From NCBI RefSeq assembly GCF_935822925.1, contig NZ_CAKXZS010000032.1:3150-36746 (forward strand): 33,597 nt of DNA, given 5' to 3'. The position numbers were made by a program, and so were the translations under genes. Positions within the stretch are counted from its first letter, which is position 1, and each line of letters begins with the position of its first letter. The notes under the pieces were generated by a model. That model worked only from the letters and a program-made list of their open reading frames with translations. It searched no databases and was not told where the DNA came from. Positions 1 to 8,182 of the stretch are shown here, piece by piece. Source of the stretch: Mesorhizobium ventifaucium. GTDB lineage: Bacteria > Pseudomonadota > Alphaproteobacteria > Rhizobiales > Rhizobiaceae.

Positions 1-1703
1 GGCTTCATCTGGCGCGCTTGCGAGACGGTTCTTTGCTGACCAGGCAGATCGAACTGCAAAAGTTCGTCCAACCGCTTGAGTCGTGGCGTCAGGACCTTCA
101 TGGACGGCGGGTCCCGCCAGATTGCCAAGTTTTCGCCCGCCGCCGACGCAGTCTCATGCGCCGCCTTCGCGCTCACGATCATCTTTGTACCCAGATCCGA
201 GCGCACGAGAACCTTGGCTTCTGGCGCCGAGTCGCTGATGGCCGCAGCGGCTTGCGGCTCGGGCCGCCGGGCCGCCGAACTCCCAGCGCCGGCGGCCGGC
301 TTGTGATTGCCTTTCCCTTTCTTGCGCGCTGCGGTGCCTTCGGTCATTGCAGCCTTGCCGGGAGCTTCGGCTGGTATCGGAGCGCCAGCGTCGGGCGGCA
401 GTGCAACGGCTGGCGGCTTCGGCTGCAGTCCCAGCAACTGCATGACCTCGTGCCCGACGATCCACGCGCCTTCCACGATCTGGCTCAACAGTTCCAATGG
501 GAGGTCGGCACTTGTTTGGTGATCGTTTAGGGCGGTCCGGATGACTTGCAACTCGGACGCAAACTCCGAAAGCCGCTCGATGACTCCTTCCAAAACGGCG
601 CAGTGATCTGCGTCGAGTGGGTGCCCACCGCTGCTCAGAACAGCGTTCTGTGTCGAAAGGAATGCCGGTAAAACGTCGCCGCTGAAGGCTTCCAGCAGAC
701 GCACTCGCCCATTCTCGACCATGAGGATTTCCCTGACGCGTGCGTCGAACGTGCTCGCCTGCGGCTCAATCTTCGCCCGCGCGAGATAGATCCGAGATTG
801 CAGATATACGAGCTTGCTATGCACTACCGAGCCGGCTGCCAGCCGCAGCGCGGCCTCTTCTTCCCGCCGCATCCCGGCTGTTGCACTTGGCAAGCTGGCA
901 GTGGCGAACCAGGCGGCTCGCCCCTGTTCGCTGTGCGCTACGTTCTTTTTCCACCAATCCACGCAGGCCACATGCGCCTCCACCACACTCTCCGGGGTAT
1001 CGGTGGATTGAGTCAGCCCGAACTCTAATTTCTTAATTTTTGCTTGCAATTCGTGGATAGTCGGTTCGGCAAGGCGGCTATATTCTTGCAGCGACTGCCA
1101 CACGAGGTAGCGGCACTCAATCACCTTGCCGTCCTGAATTGCCCGCGCCACAGCCGGGGCTAGGCTCCTGTAGTGGTCCAGAGCTGCTGAGCCTGCATGG
1201 ATGACCTGATCGACCGGCCCTTGCACGCCCGGTTCTTGCATGGCCGCCTTATAGCGAGCGACCGCTACCGCGAGCAGAATGTCCATTCGTCGCTTTTCCT
1301 TCATTTCTTCGTCTGACAAGGAAAAGGGGACTGTCACATCCGAAGTTGGCGGCTCGCTGGCGACCGGTGCCAGGGCGGCCGCACCCTCCGACGTTGAGTG
1401 AACACTGCGCCGCCGCGAATTGGCTGGACGTGCCGCGCCAGCTGCATGCCGCGCAGGTTCCAGGGTTCGGCCTACGCCAACGACTGGACCAGACGGCCTG
1501 TCGCGCAGGGCATCATCGGCACCGCGAACGGAGGGCGTCCTTCTATCTATATTCACGGAGCGCATCTGCTCCACGACGGCATGGAACGCTTGGCCGCCCT
1601 GCCCAGGGGCAAGACTTGATTGCGATCGCGAACTGCTCGCCTCCCCCGCACTGCTGGCTCCCTTTTCAGTCCGCGATCTTCCAGATCGGCCAATGCCCGT
1701 CAT
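1..1703 (-). CDS. Putative T3SS effector, copy 1 (partial, 3' end outside window)
   Basis: On the minus strand the frame that starts at the ATG at 1703 stays open for about 567 codons to the left edge; the next upstream in-frame stop is at 1716-1718. The start is backed by a GGAGA ribosome site 6 nt upstream, conserved in copy 2. The first 50 residues are rich in Ser, Arg and Gly (MTGIGRSGRSRTEKG...), as expected for a type III secretion signal. The rest is mostly helical and Ala/Leu/Glu-rich, with no membrane segment and no enzyme motif I recognise. It aligns along its length with the product at 8183-9787, for example RVRLLEAFSGDVLPAFLST against QVRLLGTFMGDVFPAFLST. At about residues 430-475 it carries an extra Pro/Ala/Lys linker that copy 2 lacks. 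A tts box lies about 510 nt upstream. The secreted-effector role is inferred from the tts box and N-terminus; the biochemical function is unknown. Confidence 0.72.
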   Translation of the reverse strand, partial: MTGIGRSGRSRTEKGASSAGEASSSRSQSSLAPGQGGQAFHAVVEQMRSVNIDRRTPSVRGADDALRDRPSGPVVGVGRTLEPARHAAGAARPANSRRRSVHSTSEGAAALAPVASEPPTSDVTVPFSLSDEEMKEKRRMDILLAVAVARYKAAMQEPGVQGPVDQVIHAGSAALDHYRSLAPAVARAIQDGKVIECRYLVWQSLQEYSRLAEPTIHELQAKIKKLEFGLTQSTDTPESVVEAHVACVDWWKKNVAHSEQGRAAWFATASLPSATAGMRREEEAALRLAAGSVVHSKLVYLQSRIYLARAKIEPQASTFDARVREILMVENGRVRLLEAFSGDVLPAFLSTQNAVLSSGGHPLDADHCAVLEGVIERLSEFASELQVIRTALNDHQTSADLPLELLSQIVEGAWIVGHEVMQLLGLQPKPPAVALPPDAGAPIPAEAPGKAAMTEGTAARKKGKGNHKPAAGAGSSAARRPEPQAAAAISDSAPEAKVLVRSDLGTKMIVSAKAAHETASAAGENLAIWRDPPSMKVLTPRLKRLDELLQFDLPGQQRTVSQARQMK

Positions 1704-2215
1704 ATTCCGTCTCCGTTATTAGGCGAGAATGTCTATGCTGTTAGGGGCCGATGTCGCTAAGCCCTCGTGTAACAAGGCATTGATGAGCGCAATCGCCAGA
1801 TGGCACGTGGCATGGCGTCTCGGAAACAACGGCATCTTTTCCTCAGCCGTCCCGGTCAGCCGGGGCCCACGACGGCCAAAGTGCACCTTCACTAGCCGCC
1901 CAAGATCGGCCAGCCTCGCACGCGATCGCAACCCATGGAGGTCAGTTGGCACGCTCCCGTTTCCGGGCACTACTCTTCGTGCACTTACACCGAAGATCGG
2001 CTGCCGCCTTGAACCGCTTCGGCAAAACTCATCGGCAACGCGCCCCACAACCTTGACTTCCTGATTTGCTTGTGTGCCGCCGGCTCGAACTGATTTGCCT
2101 CGTCAGCTTCGCAATGCGTGTCTAATGCGGATCGGACGGGTACCAATTGCTATGCCAGCATTTGCACTGCTATCTTTACGTTGGCTTCGGGTCGGTTAGG
2201 CACGGCAAGTCTAGA
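1704..2215 (-). other. Long 5' leader of effector copy 1
   Basis: About 510 nt separate the tts box from the ATG. The 100 nt next to the ATG and scattered blocks further up (around 2080-2110) match the leader of copy 2 (10045-10451). A 109-codon ORF on the minus strand (1719-2048) fills part of it. I could not find the same ORF in copy 2, so I do not call it a gene. Confidence 0.45.
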
Positions 2216-2245
2216 TAAACCGCTTGGCTGACGATTAGCTGACGG
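2216..2245 (-). promoter_or_regulatory. tts box (TtsI-activated promoter) for effector copy 1
   Basis: Read on the minus strand, the core is GTCAGCTAATCGTCAGCC, followed by a CGGTTTA end at the expected distance in a 30-nt element. It fits the rhizobial tts-box pattern GTCAGCTT-n-TCG-n-n-AGC ... TA and aligns without gaps with the boxes at 3154-3183 and 10452-10481. TtsI is the response regulator that turns on T3SS genes after flavonoid/NodD induction; no ttsI gene is in the window. Confidence 0.7.
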
Positions 2246-3153
2246 AGGGTTCTTCTGGACGCCGACATCCGACCTCAAGCGTTTAACCATTGACGACAAC
2301 AGGCTGGGTCTACACCGGCCTGCAAAAGCGCTGGGTCAGGTCGTCGGGGTTGCGGAGACGCTGTCACTTTATCTAGGGTTACGTGAGGGGACAAAACGCT
2401 GTAGCACAGGCTCGGTTCCAAGCCTGAGACAGCGTCGAGGTGACAGCGACGTATGTGGCATGCAGAGCTTTGGAGCCGACAGAGATCGCCCGTGCTGACA
2501 CGGGCTGCCTCTGCGGCTCTCCAGCTCTGATCGGCTGAATTCACGCACAATCCGCCGTGGAGCAAACGCCCTTGGATCTCGCTGGATTCGGCGGCGAGCC
2601 TGAGCTCCTCGGTGTGACGAGAAGGAGGAGCGCCGTGCTGTCAAATGGAGGCGAAACGTCGTTCCCGTTCGTCATGGGCCGGAAAAGCCCGAAGTTGGTG
2701 GTGTGACCTGGGTGCGGTGATGCGCCCCCGCGTCCAGCTACTAATGAAAATCACCGAGGGGGTTATGCTGCGATCAGATCATCGCTGCCCTCAGCAGCAT
2801 CTGCCGATGCTGAGGTGAGATATCGTCCGGAAGTGCAGTTGTGCTGTCGACACTGCCGCTTGCTCTGGCGCAGGTCGGTATCTGAAGACGCTCCGGCCAA
2901 GCAAGGGCTCGGAGTTCGCCTATCGCGGCCTCAGCCCGCCACCGCGAGAAAGCTGGGAATATCTGCGTTGCGGCTCCATACAATGATATCATAGCAAGGA
3001 AGCCTTGGAAATTTGTCGGAAGAATGTCGGCGGCTGTCAGGCTCCTGTCAGGCCCTATTCCTGCTGCAGAGCGCAATGCCTACCTTTACCGCTTTGCAGG
3101 AGCCCGAACCCTGCTCGATCATTATTCTCCGGTAGCCGCTTTTTTGTCCAGTC
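2246..3153. other. Intergenic, no gene recognised
   Basis: About 900 bp between divergent tts boxes. A minus-strand ORF of 100 codons (2774-3076, product containing RWRAEAAIGELRALAWPERL) has plausible protein composition but no family I recognise. A hairpin with an 8-bp stem (CCTCAGCA/TGCTGAGG) lies at 2789-2815. Confidence 0.4.
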
Positions 3154-3183
3154 TCGTCAGGTTCCCGAAAGCTCCTGCTCGTA
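3154..3183 (+). promoter_or_regulatory. tts box of the nopC-nopA-sctD-sctV-y4yS operon
   Basis: The element begins TCGTCAGGTTCCCGAAAGCT and ends CTCGTA. It is the best match in the window to the published rhizobial tts box (GTCAGCTT-n-TCGAAAGCT). It lies about 60 nt upstream of the first gene, so TtsI probably drives the whole operon. Confidence 0.82.
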
Positions 3184-3241
3184 GCTTGATGAGATTATCT
3201 TTGGGCGTCGCCGTCGATTGAAACGGATGCAGGAGTACTTG

Positions 3242-3586
3242 ATGATCGCGGGAATTGGGAGTGGAGTTGGCAACATCGTTTCCTTGGCCAGTAGGGGGCG
3301 TGGAGATCCGAACAGCCAGCCACAGGACCCGTCCACTGGCCAAACTGGTCACAACAAGCCGGTTGGCGGGAATGATGACCCGAACAAGCCGGTTGGCGGG
3401 AAAGACGACGATAGCAAGCCGGTTGGCGGGAAAGATCCGGTGGAGAGTCAGACCATCTCTGGGGATGAAGCGCAAGCTCTAGCTGAAGCCTTCGAAACAG
3501 TTCTCCACTCCGTTGCGCTAACTATTTTGAACGATGCCATGGCTGATGCCGACGAAGCGCTAGCAGACACTGAAGAGGATGCCTGA
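3242..3586 (+). CDS. nopC: NopC-like small secreted protein
   Basis: A 114-residue acidic protein encoded first in the operon, directly downstream of the tts box. I chose the ATG at 3242 because AGGAG sits 6 nt upstream; TTG 3218 and ATG 3227 are possible but lack a comparable site. The middle has three copies of a 10-residue repeat (KPVGG followed by N/K-D-D-type residues), and the C-terminal third is a predicted amphipathic helix rich in Ala, Asp and Glu (QALAEAFETVLHSVALTIL). In Sinorhizobium T3SS loci the gene immediately before nopA is nopC, a small secreted Nop protein reported to be an effector. The assignment rests mainly on this position and size. The repeat may be specific to this lineage, so a different small secreted protein in the nopC slot is possible. 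Confidence 0.6.
   Translation: MIAGIGSGVGNIVSLASRGRGDPNSQPQDPSTGQTGHNKPVGGNDDPNKPVGGKDDDSKPVGGKDPVESQTISGDEAQALAEAFETVLHSVALTILNDAMADADEALADTEEDA
3355..3444 (+). repeat. 30-bp tandem repeat inside nopC-like gene, 3 units
   Basis: Units start at 3355, 3385 and 3415; each begins CAAGCCGGTTGGCGGGAA and the last 10-12 bases vary. The period is a multiple of three, so gain or loss of a unit would keep the frame (10 residues per unit). Confidence 0.9.
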
Positions 3587-3655
3587 CGCTGGATGGTCCG
3601 CGTCAGGAGGTGGGTGCCGTGGTAACGGCACAGTTTCAACAGAAAGGAAAACAAT

Positions 3656-3871
3656 ATGAGTAAAGCAGGTACGGCTACCAGTGCGGCTGGTACTGGCACT
3701 TCGATGGCTGCAGACGTAGCTACCAAAACCGCTGGGAATGCGGCTTTCCAGGCGCAAATCGCCGAGCTAACGGCGGTTAGCTTGGAGGCTACGGCTAGGA
3801 GTATACAGCTGCGCACCGTTACGACCAACCTCAACACAATCAAGAAGGCGGCCGACGAGCGCGTTCAGTAG
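3656..3871 (+). CDS. nopA: NopA, T3SS needle/pilus subunit
   Basis: A 71-residue protein matching the size and character of rhizobial NopA. It has an Ala/Thr/Gly-rich N-terminal half without a Sec signal and a helical C-terminal half (AQIAELTAVSLEATARSIQL) suited to polymerisation. NopA is the major component of the extracellular T3SS pilus of rhizobia and is exported by the machine it belongs to. A clear AAGGA site lies upstream of the ATG. It sits between the nopC-like gene and sctD, as in Sinorhizobium fredii. A strong hairpin follows its stop codon, which would favour high nopA output relative to the downstream genes. Confidence 0.82.
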   Translation: MSKAGTATSAAGTGTSMAADVATKTAGNAAFQAQIAELTAVSLEATARSIQLRTVTTNLNTIKKAADERVQ

Positions 3872-3938
3872 TGTTGGAAGCGGGGCTCTAGGGTAGCCCT
3901 GATCGCGTCGCCAGGTGGCGCGATGTGGAACCGAAATG

Positions 3939-3964
3939 AGCCGCACGGCAATTGCCGTGCGGCT
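3939..3964 (+). terminator. Strong hairpin between nopA and sctD (terminator or attenuator)
   Basis: A perfect 11-bp stem, AGCCGCACGGC, loop AATT, then GCCGTGCGGCT, followed by a pyrimidine-rich tail (TCTCTCTTGTT). Weaker hairpins precede it (GGGCT/AGCCC near 3882 and ATCGCG/GCGAT near 3902). It lies inside the longest open frame of sctD, which is one reason for starting sctD downstream at 3989. It probably lets only part of the transcripts continue into the machinery genes. Confidence 0.68.
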
Positions 3965-3988
3965 TCTCTCTTGTTCGGGAGGTCATCC

Positions 3989-4879
3989 TTGAATGACGCC
4001 GTTTCTCTTAATTTCGAAGTTCTGTCGGGGCTCTATTGCGGATTGACAGGTAAGACTGCTCTCGAAACGAGCTTAATCGGCAGCGGCTTAGACGCCGATA
4101 TGATCTTCGTCGAGCAAGGATTGGCACCGCATCATTTTCGTATAACTCTTCTTGGCAACTCGATCGAGGTCGAGGCGCTTGCAGCCGGACTCAGCATCAA
4201 GGGTAAGCGGAATATCGCCGCGGGCGACTGCGCTGTGGTGCCACTTCCTGCCGTCGTTCTCGCAGGCGAGATGTCCATTCTCTGGTCCGTGCAGGATGAA
4301 GTGCCAAGTGGTCCGATCGGCATACCACGCCTCTCGATGCGTGTTCTGGCCATGGTAATAGTCAGCTCTCTAGCGGTCGGTACGCTCTCAGCCATTTTCT
4401 CCTATAACGGGGACGGTGGTGCATCGAGACCCAATTCACCCAGTGTCAATCATGAGTCGAAGCGAACCAATCACCGCGCCAACGACCAGATTGCGGAGGC
4501 AGCGGCCAAAGAGCTGCAGGAGGAAGTCGATAGAGCGGGCCTACTCAATGTTAAAGTCGGCTCGGCAAGGGGTGCTGTGACAGCGGAGGGTACCGTCACG
4601 TCTGAAACAGTCATCGGTTGGCGGAAGCTCCAGGAGTGGTTCGATCATCGCACCAAGGGCGCTCTAGCACTGGTCAATGGAGTGCTCATAAAAGATGAAA
4701 AGGCGCCATCCGCAATCGCAGTTGAAGCCGTTTGGCATGGTCCCCAACCGTATCTTATCATAGATGGTGAGAAGTATTTTGTTGGCGCCGTTCTGGATGA
4801 TGGGTGGACGGTCGACAGGATCGAGGACGGTCGTGTGCTGCTGAGCCGTAATGGCCGCCTTGCTGCTCTCCCGTACTAG
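3989..4879 (+). CDS. sctD: SctD-family inner-membrane ring protein (Y4yQ)
   Basis: About 296 residues from the TTG at 3989, which has GGGAGG 6 nt upstream; the frame also allows ATG 3923, but that start lies before the nopA terminator-like hairpin. The first 110 residues look like the cytoplasmic FHA-like domain of SctD (LNFEVLSGLYCGLTGKTAL...). One transmembrane segment follows (MRVLAMVIVSSLAVGTLSAI, about residues 118-137). The rest is a periplasmic part with ring-building-type segments (VKVGSARGAVTAEGTV) and a C-terminal PYLIIDGEKYFVGAVL stretch. SctD forms the outer of the two inner-membrane rings of the injectisome. Its place between nopA and rhcV matches y4yQ of the rhizobial T3SS. Confidence 0.78.
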   Translation: MNDAVSLNFEVLSGLYCGLTGKTALETSLIGSGLDADMIFVEQGLAPHHFRITLLGNSIEVEALAAGLSIKGKRNIAAGDCAVVPLPAVVLAGEMSILWSVQDEVPSGPIGIPRLSMRVLAMVIVSSLAVGTLSAIFSYNGDGGASRPNSPSVNHESKRTNHRANDQIAEAAAKELQEEVDRAGLLNVKVGSARGAVTAEGTVTSETVIGWRKLQEWFDHRTKGALALVNGVLIKDEKAPSAIAVEAVWHGPQPYLIIDGEKYFVGAVLDDGWTVDRIEDGRVLLSRNGRLAALPY

Positions 4880-5047
4880 TCCGCACCTACTAATCAGAAT
4901 TGTATGGCCAGCAACCATTCTGCCGCGCCCGGTACCGACAAACCTGGACAGACGAAACACCTGCTGACCAGCCAACTTCGCGCATGTCTCTGGTTCTCAT
5001 GCACAGCCTGCCGCTGGCCAATGTGGACGAGGCTCTCGGACTTCGAA

Positions 5048-5069
5048 TGCTACGCTTCACTGCGTAGCA
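5048..5069 (+). other. Hairpin in the sctD-sctV gap
   Basis: TGCTACGC, a 6-nt loop, then GCGTAGCA, in the 224-bp gap before sctV. There is no T-run, so it is more likely an RNA stability or processing element than a terminator. I see no tts box in this gap, so sctV is probably read from the upstream promoter. Confidence 0.4.
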
Positions 5070-5102
5070 GAATAATTCTCAAGCGATCGTAAAGGGGCCT
5101 CG

Positions 5103-7154
5103 ATGGCCAACGTCCTGCGTAACTTCATCAAGCGTTCGCCGGCCAACCCGGACCTAATGGTCGCGTTGATGCTGCTTCTGGCTATCGCTATGATGGTCAT
5201 GCCTATCCCGATCGTGGTGGTCGACGCGCTGATAGGATTCAATATGGGATTGGCCATCCTGCTGATGATGGTTGCCCTGTATGTCAGTACTCCACTTGAT
5301 CTCTCCTCTTTGCCCGGCATCATTTTGCTTTCCACCGTATTCCGCCTGGCCCTCACCGTCGCAACGACGCGCCTGATCCTGGCCGAGGGGGAGGCAGGCG
5401 CCATCATCCATACGTTCGGCGATTTCGTGATCTCGGGCAATATCGTGGTGGGTTTCGTCATATTTCTGGTCGTCACCATGGTGCAATTCATGGTCCTGGC
5501 GAAGGGCGCCGAACGCGTAGCAGAAGTGGCGGCGCGCTTCACGCTCGACGCTCTGCCGGGAAAGCAAATGGCGGTCGACGCAGAGCTACGCAACGGCCAC
5601 ATCGATGCCAACGAATCTCGCAGGCGGCGCGCCGCATTGGAGAAGGAAAGCCAACTCTACGGCGCGATGGATGGCGCGATGAAATTTGTGAAGGGCGATT
5701 CCATCGCCGGACTGGTGGTTATCTTCATCAACATGCTGGGTGGAATATCGATCGGCCTGCTCTCGAAGGGCATGTCCTTCGGCGATGTGCTGCATCACTA
5801 TACTCTGCTAACGATAGGCGACGCATTGATATCGCAGATTCCGGCCCTGCTGCTCTCAATTACAGCGGCGACCGTCGTCACTCGTGTCACTGGGGCGGCG
5901 AGGGTCAACCTTGGTACCGAAATAGTGAATCAGCTCACGGCCAGCAAGCGACCATTGCGGGTGGCAGCTTGCGTCCTGGTTTTAATGGGGTTCGTTCCTG
6001 GCTTTCCCCTGCCCGTCTTTTTGATATTGGCCGCAATCTTCGCCGCGATAAGCTTTGTCAAAGGCGATGTTGTCGATACCAGAACTGGAGCTGCAGGCGA
6101 CACTCAAAAGCAAACCCCGCCCGCGCAGGAATATCCGATCGCTTTCTTCCTTGCGCCAGACCTGATGCAAGCGATCGAACAAGTCGAATTGCAGCAGGAG
6201 ATTGCGCGCGTTTCGCAACTAGTCTCAGCCGATCTAGGCATTGTCGTTCCCCCCATCCCTATCACCGTCGACCAGCAGTTGCTGGAGGCGCAGTTTCGAA
6301 TAGACATCGAGGGCGTGCCAGTTGAACAGGATGTGTTAGATCCGAGCCAGCTAGTGCTCAAAGACGATGTGGCGAACATCGAATCGAGCGGTATCCCCTT
6401 TCGGCGTGATCCAAAAACGGACAGACTCGTGGCCGACCAAAGCCATGCACCGGCTCTCAAGGGTGCCGGCATCACGCATTACGGTCCTGGCGAATTCCTC
6501 GCGTTGCGCATCCATACAGCGTTGACCCGCTTCGCACCGCGGTTGGTCGGTATTCAGGAGACCCGCCAATTGATAGGCCGAATGGAGCAGGACTATTCTG
6601 ATCTGGTGAAGGAGGTGCTGCGCACCACGCCGATCCCTCGGATTGCGGATGTGCTGCGCCGGCTCCTGGATGAAGGCATCCCGATCCGCCACACGCGGCT
6701 TCTCTTGGAAGGGTTGGCGGAGTGGAGTGAACGTGAGCAAAACGTCGCCCTGCTCACGGAATATGTTCGTTCTGGTTTGAAGCGGCAGATCTGTCACCGC
6801 TATGCCAATACAGAGGGCATTGTGCACGCCTTGGTCGTCGAACGTGAGAGTGAGGATGTGATGCGTAGTGCAGTTCGGGATTCGGCTGCAGGTCCCTTCC
6901 TCGTATTAGAGGATCGGCAAAGCGAAGCGCTGCTGTCACAGATGCGTCAGATCCTTTCGAACGCAGCACCGGGTCAGACCCGCCCTGTCGTTTTAACCTC
7001 AATGGATATTCGACGCTTCGTCCGCGGCTTTTTCACCCGAAACGGGATCGATCTTGCCGTGCTGTCTTATCAAGAGCTCGCCTCCGATTTTACAATTAAA
7101 CCGGCCGGTTCCGTCAAACTCCCGCCTGGACTGATCAGTGGTCTGTCAGATTAA
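5103..7154 (+). CDS. rhcV: SctV/RhcV, T3SS export gate protein
   Basis: A 683-residue member of the FHIPEP (FlhA/LcrD/HrcV) family at its usual full length. The N-terminal half has the expected series of membrane helices and the conserved family region (RLALTVATTRLILAEGEAGA, then IDANESRRRRAALEKESQLY and GAMKFVKGDSIAGL). The C-terminal half is the soluble cytoplasmic domain that forms the nonameric ring receiving chaperone-substrate complexes. It forms the proton-coupled export gate of the injectisome in the inner membrane. The ATG at 5103 follows an AAAGGGG site. No frameshift is seen. Flagellar FlhA is the alternative, but the neighbours nopA, sctD and y4yS settle it as the T3SS paralogue. 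Confidence 0.93.
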   Translation: MANVLRNFIKRSPANPDLMVALMLLLAIAMMVMPIPIVVVDALIGFNMGLAILLMMVALYVSTPLDLSSLPGIILLSTVFRLALTVATTRLILAEGEAGAIIHTFGDFVISGNIVVGFVIFLVVTMVQFMVLAKGAERVAEVAARFTLDALPGKQMAVDAELRNGHIDANESRRRRAALEKESQLYGAMDGAMKFVKGDSIAGLVVIFINMLGGISIGLLSKGMSFGDVLHHYTLLTIGDALISQIPALLLSITAATVVTRVTGAARVNLGTEIVNQLTASKRPLRVAACVLVLMGFVPGFPLPVFLILAAIFAAISFVKGDVVDTRTGAAGDTQKQTPPAQEYPIAFFLAPDLMQAIEQVELQQEIARVSQLVSADLGIVVPPIPITVDQQLLEAQFRIDIEGVPVEQDVLDPSQLVLKDDVANIESSGIPFRRDPKTDRLVADQSHAPALKGAGITHYGPGEFLALRIHTALTRFAPRLVGIQETRQLIGRMEQDYSDLVKEVLRTTPIPRIADVLRRLLDEGIPIRHTRLLLEGLAEWSEREQNVALLTEYVRSGLKRQICHRYANTEGIVHALVVERESEDVMRSAVRDSAAGPFLVLEDRQSEALLSQMRQILSNAAPGQTRPVVLTSMDIRRFVRGFFTRNGIDLAVLSYQELASDFTIKPAGSVKLPPGLISGLSD

Positions 7155-7212
7155 AGCCAATCCGCCTTGCAACGACTGAGTAACATCTCCCCGTTATAAT
7201 TGAGGATCAAAC

Positions 7213-7722
7213 ATGAATTCATACCAGAATACAGCTGTCAGACCATTTAGGTCTTTTCGTCTGAACTCACTTCTCTTTTCTGTACTCGCAATGCTGCCTC
7301 TCGGCGGTTGCGTAAGCTTGGACAGGCCTGCTCTTTCACTGAAGGAGACGTCATCCCCAGAGCTGCTCAACGCCAAGCAAATCGATCCGGCTATGCGCGA
7401 ACGCATCTTGCGGGCAGTCGGCCAGGATGCTCAAGAGCGGGCTTTGCGCGATGAGCTGAAGCAGCACCCGGACAATGTCGATGCGGCGATCCGTCTCACG
7501 AATGCGTTGGTGGCCCAGAAGCGCGCGCATGAGGCGCTTCAGGTAGTCGACACGGTCTTGGTTGCGGCCCCAGGAAATTTGCGCGCATTGAACGCGAAGG
7601 GAGTGATCTTGGACCTTGATGGGCGGCATGACGCAGCACAGGTGCTGTATCGGCAAGCTCTCGAAACAGAGCCTGGGAATGAGATGGTGCAGCACAATCT
7701 CAACCTGTCGCTTACGCTTTGA
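7213..7722 (+). CDS. y4yS: Y4yS-type TPR lipoprotein of the T3SS locus
   Basis: A 169-residue protein. A short basic N-terminus and hydrophobic segment end in a lipobox (LLFSVLAMLPLGGC, Cys at about residue 34), so it is probably a lipoprotein. The remainder has TPR-like helical repeats (NVDAAIRLTNALVAQKRAHE, then LRALNAKGVILDLDGRHDAA). Genes of this type follow rhcV in rhizobial T3SS operons, where they are called y4yS; a pilotin-like or assembly role has been suggested by analogy but is not proven. GAGGA precedes the ATG, and TTATAAT at 7193-7199 resembles a -10 box, so a secondary promoter is possible. Other TPR lipoproteins such as TadD are the main alternative; position favours y4yS. Confidence 0.75.
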   Translation: MNSYQNTAVRPFRSFRLNSLLFSVLAMLPLGGCVSLDRPALSLKETSSPELLNAKQIDPAMRERILRAVGQDAQERALRDELKQHPDNVDAAIRLTNALVAQKRAHEALQVVDTVLVAAPGNLRALNAKGVILDLDGRHDAAQVLYRQALETEPGNEMVQHNLNLSLTL

Positions 7723-8182
7723 AGGAAGTCCGGACGGAGTGCGTTGGCGCGGTCCGCCTAGCTGTGCACATGCACCGCATTGCATGCACATATCAGAGCC
7801 TCGCAATCCGGCTCTTATTTCATCGAGAGGCAACCGCCAGCTACTGCCATTCGCCAAGACTGATGTCGGAGCATCACCAGAAGCTCAGCTCAGCAGCTCG
7901 TTTTGTGGGCGTTTGCCGGCACGCAACGCAAGAGGGCCACAAAGGCCCGGGAACGAAAGGTGACGCGGTCGCTCTTGAAGAGAGATACTCGATGCCCTCA
8001 TTGTGAGGCTGACCCGCAAGCAAGATCGTCGCGGCGCGGCAGCTTTAGCTGTGCGTCCTTCTAGGAGCCGCGCCGAACTGCTGGGCCTTCGAACCTCAAG
8101 CACCGCATCGTTTATCGGCATCTGCTTAAGGATCATGGCGTCGCGCAGCCGAGCGAGACGCGTCGAGGTCGATCCGCAGGCT
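7723..8182. other. Intergenic, no gene recognised
   Basis: 460 bp between the convergent 3' ends of y4yS and effector copy 2. No intrinsic terminator is evident. Around 8092-8160 one plus frame reads NLKHRIVYRHLLKDHGVAQ, which looks like a protein fragment but is too short to assign. Confidence 0.35.

Noticed and set aside
2094..2123. Plus-strand tts-box-like sequence TCGTCAGCTTCGCAATG
   Set aside because: The first half matches well, but the second half (TCGAAAGCT part) is absent and no plus-strand gene follows closely.
3036..3065. Second tts-like sequence before nopC (TGTCAGGCTCCTGTCAGG)
   Set aside because: Half-site spacing is off by one relative to the three accepted boxes, and the box at 3154 explains the operon.
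5154..5567. 137-codon His/Asp/Gln-rich ORF on the minus strand
   Set aside because: Antisense shadow of sctV with composition typical of a reversed membrane-protein reading.
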